From assembly GCA_002722095.1 (NCBI GenBank), contig PBKG01000006.1:62001-126000 (forward strand): a DNA stretch of 64,000 nt. Reading direction: 5' to 3'. The stretch's first letter is position 1, and each line of letters begins with the position of its first letter. A program made the position numbers and the translations under genes. Positions 28,011 to 37,409 of the stretch are shown in pieces. The notes beneath the pieces are model-generated. The model did not search any database. It was not told the origin of the DNA and saw nothing but the letters and a program-made list of their open reading frames with translations. The DNA comes from Rhodospirillaceae bacterium (GTDB lineage Bacteria; Pseudomonadota; Alphaproteobacteria; UBA8366).

Positions 28011-28754
28011 ATGAGCATGGCACAAAATCCCATCATTTTAATCCCCGCCCGTTTGGCCGCGACCCGATTCCCCAATAAGCCGCTTGCCGAGATTCACGGG
28101 GTGCCGATGATTGTCCATGTATGGCGCCGGGCAATAGAGGTGGACGTCGGCCCGGTACTGGTTGCCGCGGGCGATCAAGCGATCGCCGAGGCCATCGGAG
28201 ATGCGGGCGGTGACGCTGTCATGACGGACCCTGAACTGCCATCCGGGTCGGACCGTATACAGGCTGCATTGGCCGACTATGATCCCGACCGGAATTTCGA
28301 TGCGGTAATCAACCTGCAGGGAGATTTGCCAACCATCGCGCCATCGGATGTCCGTACGAGCTTGGCGCCGCTTAAGGATGCCGGCGTCGATATTGCGACA
28401 ATCGGTGCGGTGATTACACGCGATGCCGAACGCGACGACCCCAACGTGGTGAAGGCCGTAGCATCGATCGCCTCCGGAGACACCATAGGCCGTTGCCTTT
28501 ATTTCACCCGCGCCAGCGCCCCTAGCGGGGACGGACCCTTAATTCATCATATTGGACTCTATGCCTACCGGCGCGCCGCACTCGACCAATTCGTCAGCCT
28601 AGAGCCCGGAATACTCGAGCAACGCGAAAAGCTCGAGCAACTACGTGCGCTTGAAGCTGGTATGCGGATCGATATCGCGCTCGTTGACCCCGTCCCGCTC
28701 GGTGTCGATACTCCCGCCGATCTTGAGCGTGCGAAAGCGATGCTTGCACCCTAG
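28011..28754 (+). CDS. kdsB: 3-deoxy-manno-octulosonate cytidylyltransferase
   Basis: A 247-residue nucleotidyltransferase that activates Kdo as CMP-Kdo for lipopolysaccharide core assembly. IILIPARLAATRFPNKPLAEI near residue 8 is the CTP-binding loop; SGSDRIQAAL and NLQGDLPTI are the sugar- and metal-binding motifs; GVDTPADLERAKAM closes the protein. It implies an LPS-bearing outer membrane. The ATG at 28017 is an alternative start. It is preceded by a 215-bp AT-rich gap and followed 28 bp later by pheA. Confidence 0.92.
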   Translation: MSMAQNPIILIPARLAATRFPNKPLAEIHGVPMIVHVWRRAIEVDVGPVLVAAGDQAIAEAIGDAGGDAVMTDPELPSGSDRIQAALADYDPDRNFDAVINLQGDLPTIAPSDVRTSLAPLKDAGVDIATIGAVITRDAERDDPNVVKAVASIASGDTIGRCLYFTRASAPSGDGPLIHHIGLYAYRRAALDQFVSLEPGILEQREKLEQLRALEAGMRIDIALVDPVPLGVDTPADLERAKAMLAP

Positions 28755-28782
28755 ACGTCAACTTCAGACATTCGACAACATC

Positions 28783-29640
28783 ATGGCAAACGAAAACAAA
28801 ATCGCCTTCCAAGGCCTCCCCGGCGCCTTTTCCGACATGTCCTGCCGGGCAGCCTATCCGGATATGACCCCTCTGCCGTGCCCTACTTTCGAGGACACGT
28901 TTCAGGCGGTTCACGACGGCGACGCGGCACTGGCGATGATTCCTATCGAAAATTCGGTCGCGGGCCGAGTCGCCGATATTCATCAGATTCTGCCGAATTC
29001 TCGCTTGCACATAATCGCCGAGAATTTTCAGCGTGTGCAGCATCAGCTGTTGGGAAAGAAGGGCGTCAAACTCGAGCAGCTGGAAACAGTTCATTCCCAT
29101 GTTCATGCCTTGTCGCAATGCCGCAAGGTCATCCGCGAACTGGGAGTCAAGGCGATCGTGCATGCGGACACCGCAGGCGCGGCGATGGATCTGGCCGAAA
29201 CGGGCAAAGACAGCATGGGCGCAATTGCCTCTGCGCTCGCTGCGGATATCTATGATCTCGATATTTTGAAAGAAAACATCGAAGACGAAGACCACAACAC
29301 GACCCGCTTCGTGATCATGGCCAAAAAGCCAATCGATCCCGAGCCAAGCGCGGATATCATCGTGACCTCGTTCGTTTTTCGGGTGCGCAACGTACCGGCA
29401 GCACTCTATAAAGCTCTCGGCGGGTTCGCTACCAATGGCATCAACATGACCAAACTCGAATCCTACATGGTACGGGGCGAATTCACCGCGACTCAATTTT
29501 ACGCTGATATCGAAGGCCATCCCGACGATGACGCGGTTCGCCTCGCCTTGGAAGAGCTCAGCTTCTTCAGCCGAGAAGTTAATATTCTAGGAGTTTATCC
29601 CGGCGCGCCTTATCGGGTCGCCGAGCGCAAAAACGGTTGA
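28783..29640 (+). CDS. pheA: prephenate dehydratase
   Basis: A 285-residue monofunctional prephenate dehydratase making phenylpyruvate for phenylalanine. IAFQGLPGAFSDMSCR starts the catalytic domain, AMIPIENSVAGRVADIHQ is the substrate strand, and HNTTRFVIM has the catalytic Thr-Arg-Phe motif near residue 178. A C-terminal ACT domain (about residues 195-275) with NMTKLESY carries the phenylalanine-feedback site, so the enzyme is likely inhibited by phenylalanine. I use the ATG at 28783; the open frame extends upstream into kdsB but lacks family similarity there. Confidence 0.92.
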   Translation: MANENKIAFQGLPGAFSDMSCRAAYPDMTPLPCPTFEDTFQAVHDGDAALAMIPIENSVAGRVADIHQILPNSRLHIIAENFQRVQHQLLGKKGVKLEQLETVHSHVHALSQCRKVIRELGVKAIVHADTAGAAMDLAETGKDSMGAIASALAADIYDLDILKENIEDEDHNTTRFVIMAKKPIDPEPSADIIVTSFVFRVRNVPAALYKALGGFATNGINMTKLESYMVRGEFTATQFYADIEGHPDDDAVRLALEELSFFSREVNILGVYPGAPYRVAERKNG

Positions 29641-29641
29641 T

Positions 29642-30190
29642 TCAGTGTACGGCGGCAACCGCCGCGATGGGTTCCGCCGTTTCGACAAACCCGCAAGCGC
29701 GATCCGGCCAATCCCGAGCCATATCTTCTTCGCTCGGATAAACGCCAGCTAATATACGATCTACGTTTTGGCCATCGTCTGAAAGCGGCAGAACAAGCTT
29801 GGAGAGCAGCAATTGCCCCTTCAATACCGTGCGCCGCTGGCGCACATAGAGCGGACGCGCCCACTCGAGGACGGTTGCATACTCAGCCATCACGTCTTGG
29901 CGGGATTCGCTGCTTAATTCGGTGATCGTCTTGTTGGTGCGGTCGTGCTGCAATAGTCGAACCAAATTCGTGCCATAGACCCGGTAAACCAATTCACCGC
30001 CCGGTTGGGCGGATTCCAGCAAAATTAAGTTGCCGAACCAGGGCGCCAACTCCAAAACGTCGAAATCGCCCCGGCTCGGCATGGCACGCTCGCCACACCG
30101 CTCTTCCCAGAACGTCAACAAATCCAACAGCTTGGGGTGTTCTACTTCGGCACGATCAAAATCGCCTGGCCGAATCGGAAACAGAGTCAT
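29642..30190 (-). CDS. PAS domain protein of the PAS_5 family
   Basis: A 182-residue cytoplasmic protein. HPKLLDLLTFWEERCGERAMPSR when read through is the start of the PAS_5 (PF07310-like) domain found widely in alphaproteobacteria; LAPWFGNLILLE and YRVYGTNLVRLLQHD follow, then VLKGQLLLSKLVLPLSDDG. No output domain is attached, so it may act as a small-molecule or redox sensor through a partner. Function unknown. It converges with pheA, one base between the stop codons. Confidence 0.7.
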   Translation of the reverse strand: MTLFPIRPGDFDRAEVEHPKLLDLLTFWEERCGERAMPSRGDFDVLELAPWFGNLILLESAQPGGELVYRVYGTNLVRLLQHDRTNKTITELSSESRQDVMAEYATVLEWARPLYVRQRRTVLKGQLLLSKLVLPLSDDGQNVDRILAGVYPSEEDMARDWPDRACGFVETAEPIAAVAAVH

Positions 30191-30271
30191 ACCTCACAAC
30201 CTTCAAATTTCAGGCTCTGGTATAGGCCTCATTCCTTACTAATTAATTAACGGAACTGCGCAAAAATTACC

Positions 30272-31171
30272 CTAGCTTTCGATCCATTCGTTCAGCAATC
30301 GGCGCGATATGGAATCGCGGCGCGGCATGCGGAACGTATCGTTCTCTGGCGAATTTTTAAGCTCGTCTTTCGTGAACCATCGGGCGCCGCCCTCGAGTTC
30401 ATTATAATCAACATTCAGCTCAAAAGTTGTCGCCCGTGCGTTGAACCCCAGCATGATATTCGCTGGAAACGGCCATGGCTGGGAGGAGTGATAGTCTATA
30501 TCGGTAATTTCTATTCCAACCTCTTCGAACACCTCGCGCGCGACTGCGTTCTCGAGGCTTTCACCGGGCTCGACGAAACCGGCGAGGATCGAATGTTGTC
30601 CCGCACGCATTGTTTTCTTACGTCCAAGAACGACACGGTCACCGCCGTCATGAATCAACATGATGACCGCCGGATCGATGCGCGGGAAACAGTGAGCATT
30701 GCAGGATTCCTCTTTACAGACCCGAACATGCCCCCCTTCCCGGCTTTCGGTTTCACCGCCGCAAAGGCCGCAATAGAGATGACGCTTGTGCCAGGTCATA
30801 TGCGCGCGCGCGAATGCCATCAAGGAGCCCTCATCGCGCGGCAATAAAGGGCCGATGCGGCGCAAATCTTCGAAGGACCCGTGGTCCGACAAGGGTGCGT
30901 CGTCAAGGTGCGAAAGATCGATACCGAAATGCGCCACCTCGTCGACAAGACCGAGAAAAACCAGGAAAGGACTTTCTTCCAACAATGTCGTATCCATCGC
31001 CACTGTGGTCAGGGTCGGGTCTTCGGGGTTCGCAACTAGATTACGGCTGCGCCAGATCGGGACGATTCGACTCGAGTCGTCGGCTAAACGCGCGAGCAGC
31101 CACTCCTGATCGCGACGCAAATGCCCCGCGCGGTCAAATCCCGGCCGGTCATAATAGTTTAGGTCTTCCAT
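30272..31171 (-). CDS. nudC: NAD(H) pyrophosphatase NudC
   Basis: A 299-residue Nudix hydrolase. It has an N-terminal NUDIX-like domain, a zinc ribbon (CGLCGG plus VCKEESC, near residues 148 and 165), the Nudix box GFVEPGESLENAVAREVFEEVG near residue 215, and the diagnostic SQPWPFPANIMLGF of NADH pyrophosphatases. It hydrolyses NAD(H) to NMN(H) and AMP and may remove NAD caps from RNA. I start it at 31171; the in-frame ATG at 31210 would add 13 residues without family similarity and comes closer to the ffs promoter. Confidence 0.9.
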   Translation of the reverse strand: MEDLNYYDRPGFDRAGHLRRDQEWLLARLADDSSRIVPIWRSRNLVANPEDPTLTTVAMDTTLLEESPFLVFLGLVDEVAHFGIDLSHLDDAPLSDHGSFEDLRRIGPLLPRDEGSLMAFARAHMTWHKRHLYCGLCGGETESREGGHVRVCKEESCNAHCFPRIDPAVIMLIHDGGDRVVLGRKKTMRAGQHSILAGFVEPGESLENAVAREVFEEVGIEITDIDYHSSQPWPFPANIMLGFNARATTFELNVDYNELEGGARWFTKDELKNSPENDTFRMPRRDSISRRLLNEWIES

Positions 31172-31223
31172 GGCCGGCAAATTGGCACGCCGCCAAAATC
31201 CTTGCAACATTGCGCGCTTTGGC

Positions 31224-31254
31224 TTGTCCCAAACCCTCCCCTTGCTGGTATAGT
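31224..31254 (+). promoter_or_regulatory. sigma-70-type promoter of ffs
   Basis: A TTGTCC -35 element (31224-31229) and a TATAGT -10 element (31249-31254) are 19 bp apart. Six bases after the -10 is the G at 31261, which is the expected 5' end of the SRP RNA. The spacing is slightly long, but position relative to the RNA is right. Confidence 0.55.
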
Positions 31255-31260
31255 GACCAC

Positions 31261-31357
31261 GGGCGGCCGGCCAATGGACGGGTCCCTCGCCAACCCGGTC
31301 AGGTCCGGAAGGAAGCAGCCGTAACGAGTTCGGCTCGGGTCGTTGGTCCGGTCACCC
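31261..31357 (+). ncRNA. ffs: signal recognition particle RNA, bacterial small type (4.5S)
   Basis: The conserved SRP tetraloop domain is present as GGTCAGGTCCGGAAGGAAGC with the GGAA loop and the asymmetric AGCAGCC side. The ends GGGCGGCCGG and CCGGTCACCC pair to close one long hairpin of about 97 nt. It binds Ffh for co-translational membrane targeting. Its position just upstream of dnaX is common in alphaproteobacteria. Confidence 0.95.
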
Positions 31358-31398
31358 ACTTTACAGTCACGAGATCGTCACAGATCGCACCATAGTCT

Positions 31399-33150
31399 AT
31401 GTCCGATAACGAAGACCCCGCCGGTTACCGCGTCCTTGCCCGAAAATACAGGCCGTCCAGCTTTGCCGAGCTGATCGGTCAGGATGCCATGGTGCAAACG
31501 CTGAAGAACGCTATCGCGACCGGACGCATCGCACATGCCTTTATGCTGACCGGCGTTCGCGGCGTCGGAAAAACCACTACCGCACGTATCATCGCCAAGG
31601 CGCTGAATTGCATCGGCGAAGACGGCAAGAGCGAAGCCGTAACCGAGCCCTGCAGCACGTGCGAACATTGCACCGCCATCGCCGAAGACCGGCATGTCGA
31701 CGTGATAGAGATGGACGCCGCCAGTCGCACCGGCGTCGACGATATTCGCGAATTGATCGAAAGCGTGCGCTACCGCCCGAGTAGTGCCCGTTTTAAAGTC
31801 TATATAATCGACGAAGTTCATATGCTCTCCAAAAACGCCTTCAACGCGCTCTTAAAGACGCTCGAAGAACCGCCGGAGCACGTGAAGTTCGTTTTCGCGA
31901 CGACGGAAATTCGCAAAGTACCGGTAACGGTACTGTCGCGCTGCCAGAGATTTGACCTCCGGCGCATCGACATGGAGACGCTTTCCAACCACTTCAAATC
32001 GGTTGCCGAAAAAGAATCCGTCGAAACCGAACCGGACGCACTGCAATTGATTTCCCGGGCCGCCGACGGATCCGTACGCGATGGGCTGTCCTTACTGGAT
32101 CAGGCAATTGCGCTTAGCGATGGGCCGGTGAGCGGCCCGACGGTGCAATCAATGCTGGGTCTTGCCGATCGGGCACAGCTGTTCGATCTCTACGAAACGC
32201 TGATGGGGGGAGATATCAAGCAAGCGCTGGAACAACTCTCCTCAATGTACGCAGACGGCGCCGACCCCGTAGTGGTAATTCAGGACTTACTGGATGTGAC
32301 CTACTGGCTTACCCGGCTAAAAATTGCGCCGGAAATAGGCCAGGCCAATTACACGCCCGAAATAGAACGCACCCGCGGCGGCGAGCTGGCGGAGAGGCTC
32401 GCCATGCCAGTGTTAACCCGCAATTGGCAATTGCTTTTGAAAGGTCTCGGCGAGGTCCAGAATGCACCGGCGCCATTACAGGCCGCGGAAATGATCCTGG
32501 TGCGGATCGCCTATGCGGCTGATCTGCCGCCGACCGGCGAACTAGTCAAGAAATTGGACGATGCGCAGGCGTCGTCCTCTGCTAATACCGCCCCACCAGC
32601 CGCGCCGCCAACCGCTTCTCCATCGGACGGCACACCCACCGGAAGCCTACGGGGCGACGACGCTACAGCCGTCGCAACAGCGCCGGCGCCTGCGGTGGAA
32701 CCGGAATCAACGCCGCAAGCCTTAATTGCCCCTACTAGCTTCCGAGAAGTGGTCGAACTGTTCGACGCTCGCCGGGAAGCAGCGATATGCACTGCTTTGC
32801 GCAGCAATGTCCATTTGGTCCATTTCGAGGCCGGTCGTATTGAATTCAGGCCGGACGAGCATGCGCCACGTGATTTGGCCAGCCGCACTGCTGCGCAGTT
32901 AAGCGATTGGACCGGCAACCGCTGGGTAGTCAGCATCTCCCAAGAAAAAGGTGAGCCAACACTACTCGAACAAGACCAAGCAGATGAACAGGCAGCGAAG
33001 GATGCGCTTGAGACACTGCCCGTGGTTCAAGCGATCAAGGAAGCCTTTCCCGGCGCCGCCATATCAAAGGTGGTGCCAAAGTTCGCATTAGATGAATTGA
33101 GCGAGGACGTGGTGCCACCGGACGAAACCGAACTCGAGGAAGAGGATTAG
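31399..33150 (+). CDS. dnaX: DNA polymerase III subunit gamma/tau
   Basis: A 583-residue clamp-loader ATPase. GVRGVGKTTTARIIAKAL (about residue 53) is Walker A, followed by zinc-ligand cysteines in CSTCEHCTAI, and IDEVHMLSKNAFNALLKTLEEPP is Walker B with sensor residues. The AAA+ and lid region runs to about residue 370; a Pro/Ala-rich linker (about 385-440) leads to a C-terminal tau-type domain (about 445-583) that should contact the polymerase. I did not see an obvious frameshift site for a gamma product. It begins dnaX-ybaB-recR. Confidence 0.95.
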   Translation: MSDNEDPAGYRVLARKYRPSSFAELIGQDAMVQTLKNAIATGRIAHAFMLTGVRGVGKTTTARIIAKALNCIGEDGKSEAVTEPCSTCEHCTAIAEDRHVDVIEMDAASRTGVDDIRELIESVRYRPSSARFKVYIIDEVHMLSKNAFNALLKTLEEPPEHVKFVFATTEIRKVPVTVLSRCQRFDLRRIDMETLSNHFKSVAEKESVETEPDALQLISRAADGSVRDGLSLLDQAIALSDGPVSGPTVQSMLGLADRAQLFDLYETLMGGDIKQALEQLSSMYADGADPVVVIQDLLDVTYWLTRLKIAPEIGQANYTPEIERTRGGELAERLAMPVLTRNWQLLLKGLGEVQNAPAPLQAAEMILVRIAYAADLPPTGELVKKLDDAQASSSANTAPPAAPPTASPSDGTPTGSLRGDDATAVATAPAPAVEPESTPQALIAPTSFREVVELFDARREAAICTALRSNVHLVHFEAGRIEFRPDEHAPRDLASRTAAQLSDWTGNRWVVSISQEKGEPTLLEQDQADEQAAKDALETLPVVQAIKEAFPGAAISKVVPKFALDELSEDVVPPDETELEEED

Positions 33151-33153
33151 GGA

Positions 33154-33477
33154 ATGAAGAATCTCGGCCAGCTCATGAAACAGGCTCAGGAAATGCAAGA
33201 AAAAATGGGCGCGTTTCAGGAGAGCCTCGCAGAGCTCGAAGTGAGCGGCGCCTCGGGCGGTGGGCTAGTGACTCTGACTCTGAACGGCAAGGGTGAAATG
33301 CGGGGCGTCAAGGTCGACCCCTCGCTGATCGATCCCGCCGAAGCAGAGATCCTAGAAGACCTGATCATCGCCGCTCATAACGACGCCAAGACCAAAGTGG
33401 AGCAGATGGTCCAGGAGAAAACATCGGAAATGATGGGCGGCCTTGAATTGCCACCGGGCATGAAACTGCCCTTCTAG
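33154..33477 (+). CDS. nucleoid-associated protein, YbaB/EbfC family
   Basis: A 107-residue protein with the family pattern: [18 protein letters not shown] helix, then [24 protein letters not shown], and a second helix ending in a [12 protein letters not shown] tail. It dimerises and binds DNA. It is three bases after dnaX and 14 bp before recR, the usual dnaX-ybaB-recR arrangement. Confidence 0.93.
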   Translation: MKNLGQLMKQAQEMQEKMGAFQESLAELEVSGASGGGLVTLTLNGKGEMRGVKVDPSLIDPAEAEILEDLIIAAHNDAKTKVEQMVQEKTSEMMGGLELPPGMKLPF

Positions 33478-33491
33478 CGTCGGAAACCCTA

Positions 33492-34085
33492 ATGAATCCG
33501 ATCGACCGGCTCATACAACTGCTGGCCCGACTGCCCGGATTGGGTCCCCGTTCGGCGCGGCGGGTAGCATTATTTCTGATCAAAAAACGCGATAGCCTGC
33601 TGGTCCCGCTGCGGGCGGCGCTCGACGATGTGGCGGAAAATATTGAAAGCTGCAATGTCTGCGGCAATCTGGATACGCAAATACCTTGTGCGGTCTGTCT
33701 CGACCCGAAACGCGACGAGAAAGTGGTTTGCGTACTGGAAGAAGTGGCAGACCTCTGGGCACTGGAAAGAACCGCGTCGTTCAAAGGGCGGTACCATGTG
33801 CTCGGTGGCCGTCTGTCTGCAATCGATGGGATCGGCCCCGAGGACCTGAACATTGCAACCCTTGTCGAAAGAGTCGAACGGGACGGGATCGAGGAAATTA
33901 TTCTCGCAACCAATCTTACCGTCGATGGCGAGACAACGGCGCACTATATTGCCGAACGCTTGGCGCCCTCGGGCGTCAAGGTTACCCGTCTGGCCCATGG
34001 CGTGCCGATCGGCGGCGAACTGGATTATCTCGACGACGGTACGCTGACTGCGGCACTGAAAGCGAGGCGTCAGGTGGCGTCATAA
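33492..34085 (+). CDS. recR: recombination protein RecR
   Basis: A 197-residue DNA-repair protein working with RecF/RecO. It has the helix-hairpin-helix [19 protein letters not shown] at residues 10-30, a C4 zinc finger (CNVCG plus CAVC, residues about 54-70), and a Toprim domain with [14 protein letters not shown] and [19 protein letters not shown]. Length is typical. Last gene of the dnaX set. Confidence 0.95.
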   Translation: MNPIDRLIQLLARLPGLGPRSARRVALFLIKKRDSLLVPLRAALDDVAENIESCNVCGNLDTQIPCAVCLDPKRDEKVVCVLEEVADLWALERTASFKGRYHVLGGRLSAIDGIGPEDLNIATLVERVERDGIEEIILATNLTVDGETTAHYIAERLAPSGVKVTRLAHGVPIGGELDYLDDGTLTAALKARRQVAS

Positions 34086-34189
34086 TCTAGCCCTAATAAT
34101 ACCCGCCGCCGAATTATCGTCTTTTTGCCCGAATTTCGCCTTGATCCGGCTGTAGGAAGAGAACACCAACGATGACCGAGGAGGCAGGA

Positions 34190-35635
34190 ATGTCCGGCCG
34201 TATTTTAACCGTTGCAGCCTTTGGGGCAGCGCTTGCGCTGTCGACCGCGATCACCGCTTCACCCACTCGCGCAACCGACGAAATCACCATTGGGCCGGAA
34301 GCGCGCCAGGCTCTCAATCTCACGATCTACAACGGTAATTTGGCCCTTGTTCAGGACCGGCGCCAACTCAGTGTAGCCGCCGGTCTCAATCGGATTGGTT
34401 TCGCCGGTGTCAGCCGGGCGATGATGTCGGAAACCGCTCTTCTCGGCATCGAACCCGCCGCGCGCGTGCGCCTGCTCGAGCAGGATTTCGCCTTCGATTT
34501 GCTGACCCCATCGAAGATTCGCGAACACGCCGTCGGTCAAAAAGTACAGCTTGTAACGACCCATCCAACCACCGGCTCTGAAGCCGTCAAAGAAGGCGTC
34601 CTGCTCAGCACCCAGGGCGGACTTGTGGTGAAAATTGGCGACCGGATCGAAACCAATCCGCCAGGACGCCTGGTCTTTACCAATTTGCCGCCGGGTCTTC
34701 GCCGCGAACCGACATTGCTGGCGACTTTGGACGCGCAGGATGCCGCCAAGCGTGTGCTCGACCTCCGTTACCTCACCGGCGCCCTCACATGGCAGGCGAA
34801 CTATACCGCCGACTATGCAGAGGCCGACGGAATGCTGTCCCTGCAAGGGTGGGCCACGGTAACTAACAGGACCGGAATCGACTTTGAAAACGCGACGCTC
34901 CGTTTCGTCGCCGGCAGCATCAACCGGAGAAGCGCACCGCCGCGGCCGGAACGTATGCGTTCGATGGCAAAAATGGCGATGGATTCGCCCGCGCCGAGCG
35001 GCGGCATCGCGGCACAAGCGGTCGGCGACTATTACCTCTACCAATTACCTCGCAAGGCAACGTTAGCAAATCAGCAGACAAAACAGCTCGCCTTGTTGAA
35101 AGCGACCAAGGTTCCCGTGGTCCGTGAATATCGACTGAGCGGCCGAGGGTTCCATTATCGCCGTCACGGCGGCGTACAACGCAAAAACGCGGAGATCATT
35201 CTCCGATTCAAGAACGCGAAATCGGACGGACTTGGAGTGCCCCTAGCAGCGGGAATTGTTCGGGTTTACGGCAAGCATGACGACGGAAGCTCTATTTTTC
35301 TCGGCGAAGACCGTATGCGTCACACCGCCAAGGGCCGCAAAGTAGAACTTTCTCTGGGCCGCGCCTTCGATATTTCGACGAAACGCAGGCAAACCTCGTT
35401 CAAAAAACAAGGTCTCGCCAAGAATACTTTTGAAGCTGCCTACAAAATCGAAGTTTCAAACGCGAAATCCAAACCGGCGGCGGTCAAAATCGTCGAATAC
35501 CTTCCGGGCGAGTGGCGAATTCTGGAAGAAACTCACCGGCACAGCAAAAATACAGCGCAACAGGCGGTCTGGACCTTGAATGTACCGGCGGGCGGTAAGG
35601 CGGTGCTAACCTATAAAGTCCGGGTTCACCGGTAA
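34190..35635 (+). CDS. secreted DUF4139 domain protein
   Basis: The 481-residue product has an N-terminal signal peptide (ILTVAAFGAALALSTAITAS, cleavage probably near TRA-T). The body matches DUF4139, a family of periplasmic or outer-membrane beta-rich proteins without a known reaction: LTIYNGNLALVQDRRQL near the start, YLTGALTWQANYTADYAEADG in the middle, and a C-terminal VWTLNVPAGGKAVLTYKVRV strand pair. I prefer the ATG at 34190 to 34172 because it places the signal peptide at the very start. It stands alone between recR and rmuC, convergent with rmuC. Confidence 0.75.
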   Translation: MSGRILTVAAFGAALALSTAITASPTRATDEITIGPEARQALNLTIYNGNLALVQDRRQLSVAAGLNRIGFAGVSRAMMSETALLGIEPAARVRLLEQDFAFDLLTPSKIREHAVGQKVQLVTTHPTTGSEAVKEGVLLSTQGGLVVKIGDRIETNPPGRLVFTNLPPGLRREPTLLATLDAQDAAKRVLDLRYLTGALTWQANYTADYAEADGMLSLQGWATVTNRTGIDFENATLRFVAGSINRRSAPPRPERMRSMAKMAMDSPAPSGGIAAQAVGDYYLYQLPRKATLANQQTKQLALLKATKVPVVREYRLSGRGFHYRRHGGVQRKNAEIILRFKNAKSDGLGVPLAAGIVRVYGKHDDGSSIFLGEDRMRHTAKGRKVELSLGRAFDISTKRRQTSFKKQGLAKNTFEAAYKIEVSNAKSKPAAVKIVEYLPGEWRILEETHRHSKNTAQQAVWTLNVPAGGKAVLTYKVRVHR

Positions 35636-35638
35636 CCC

Positions 35639-36772
35639 CTACTCCGCAGCCTCCTCGCGCAGATCAGGGACCGGTGGCGTGTCCTGATCTTCGAGCTCCA
35701 CTTCGGCAATTCGCACCGCGCGTTTCTGCACCTTTTCGGTCGAAATACGAATTTGGCGGATATCATCCTCGGCCTGGCCGAAATGGCGCTGAAGTTTCGA
35801 CACGCGGTCGTCTAAGCGGCCCACATCGTCGTTCATCGCCAGGACTTCCTTTTGGATCAATCCGGCCTGTTCCCGCATCTCTGCATCTTTCAGCACAGCG
35901 CGAATAGTGTTCAGTGTCGCCATCAATGTCGTCGGCGATACGATATAGACCCGGGCACGATGGGATTTCTCGACCACCTCGGGCAACGATGCATGCAGCT
36001 CCGCATAAACCGCTTCGGCTGGCAAAAACATCAGGGCGCTATCCGCCGTCTCTCCAGGGATGATGTATTTCGAGGAAATGTCTTTCACATGCTTTAGCAC
36101 ATCGGCACCAAATTGCTTCCGCGCCACTTCTCTCTCCGCATCGTCCTCGGCCGCACGAAACCGGTTGAAACTCTCAAGCGGAAATTTTGCGTCGACCGCG
36201 ATTGGTCCCGGTGGATTCGGCAACTTCAACAAGCAATCGACCCGACTACCGTTCGGCAGCTGCTCCTGAAATCCGAAAGCCGACGGCGGTAGAATATTTT
36301 TGACCTGATCCGCAAGCTGGGTTTCGCCGAAGGCCCCCCGGGTTTGTTTGTTCGACAGCACTTGCTGCAGATTGACCACGTCGGTTGAAAGCTGGGTGAT
36401 GTTTTCCTGCGCCTTACCGATCACTGCGAGGCGCTCACGCAAATCGGTCATCGTGTTGGCGTTCTCGCTCGCCTGTTTGACCAGCGAGTCGCCGACCCGC
36501 CGGCTGACCGCTTCCAAACGTTCGTCGAGAGACTTGGTCAACGCCCGTTCCTGGGCCTGCAAACGCTCGCTCAATTGGCTCTGCGCAATTGCTTGTTGTT
36601 CGGCTAAAAGACTGATTTTGGCGGCTAATTCGGACGATTGATCGCGCCGCCTGCCGGCGATTAGCACTCCCGTCGCCACCAGCGCCAACAGCAGAGCGCC
36701 AAGGGCGACCAAAAAGGTCGGGTTGTTGAGCAGGGATTCCAGGGTGGGATTCATCACCAAAGAATCTAACAT
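35639..36772 (-). CDS. rmuC: DNA recombination protein RmuC
   Basis: A 377-residue protein. One N-terminal membrane helix (FLVALGALLLALVATGVLIAG) is followed by a coiled coil (about residues 45-150) and the RmuC nuclease-fold domain with RGAFGETQLADQVKNILP, VDCLLKLPNPPGPIAVDAKFPLE and VYIVSPTTLMATLNTIRAVLKD. RmuC limits inversion and rearrangement at short repeats. The start at 36772 (or 36754) is chosen because the frame further upstream is the antisense of def. Confidence 0.88.
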   Translation of the reverse strand: MLDSLVMNPTLESLLNNPTFLVALGALLLALVATGVLIAGRRRDQSSELAAKISLLAEQQAIAQSQLSERLQAQERALTKSLDERLEAVSRRVGDSLVKQASENANTMTDLRERLAVIGKAQENITQLSTDVVNLQQVLSNKQTRGAFGETQLADQVKNILPPSAFGFQEQLPNGSRVDCLLKLPNPPGPIAVDAKFPLESFNRFRAAEDDAEREVARKQFGADVLKHVKDISSKYIIPGETADSALMFLPAEAVYAELHASLPEVVEKSHRARVYIVSPTTLMATLNTIRAVLKDAEMREQAGLIQKEVLAMNDDVGRLDDRVSKLQRHFGQAEDDIRQIRISTEKVQKRAVRIAEVELEDQDTPPVPDLREEAAE

Positions 36773-36860
36773 GGGGGAATCGCTTCTGCATCTCCGCACT
36801 TGATTTCCGGCGAGTGTGCCCATAGGAAGCGATGAGATTTTGCACAATGGGAGTTCGCAA

Positions 36861-37379
36861 ATGCCGGTTCTGCCGATCATCATCGCGCCCGATCCACGGC
36901 TCAAGAAAAAGTCCGAGGCGGTCGAGACGGTAGACGCCAATGTTTCCCGGCTGATGGAAGATATGCTGGAGACGATGTATCTCGCCCCCGGCATCGGCCT
37001 AGCGGCTCCGCAAGTCGACGTTCTGAAGCAGGTCATCGTGATCGACGTGACCAAGGGCGAGGGAGAGCGGGAGCCGATTTGCATGGCCAACCCGGAACTC
37101 CTTTGGCAATCGGAGGAAACCAATACCCACGAGGAAGGCTGCCTGTCGCTGCCGGATCAATTCGAAGAAGTCACTCGGCCGGCGAAGATCAAGGTCCGCT
37201 ATCTGAACGAAAAAAACGAAGAAGTGGAACTCGATGCCGATGGACTGCTTGCCACCTGTATCCAGCACGAAATCGATCACCTGCAAGGCACGCTTTTCGT
37301 GGACTATTTATCGCATTTGAAACGCGGAATGATTTTGCGGAAGCTTAAGAAAATCAAAAAACAAAAAGCCTCGGCTTAA
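36861..37379 (+). CDS. def: peptide deformylase
   Basis: A 172-residue Fe/Zn enzyme that removes the formyl group from nascent proteins. All three motifs are intact: GIGLAAPQ (about residue 45), EGCLSLP with the metal cysteine (about residue 92), and QHEIDHLQG with the two metal histidines (about residue 134). The ATG at 36861 gives MPVLPIIIAPD, the usual beginning; the longer frame from 36816 is not needed. First gene of def-fmt-truA. Confidence 0.95.
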   Translation: MPVLPIIIAPDPRLKKKSEAVETVDANVSRLMEDMLETMYLAPGIGLAAPQVDVLKQVIVIDVTKGEGEREPICMANPELLWQSEETNTHEEGCLSLPDQFEEVTRPAKIKVRYLNEKNEEVELDADGLLATCIQHEIDHLQGTLFVDYLSHLKRGMILRKLKKIKKQKASA

Positions 37380-37409
37380 CCCCGTGATGCGTTTCCGCTG
37401 GAGATAAGA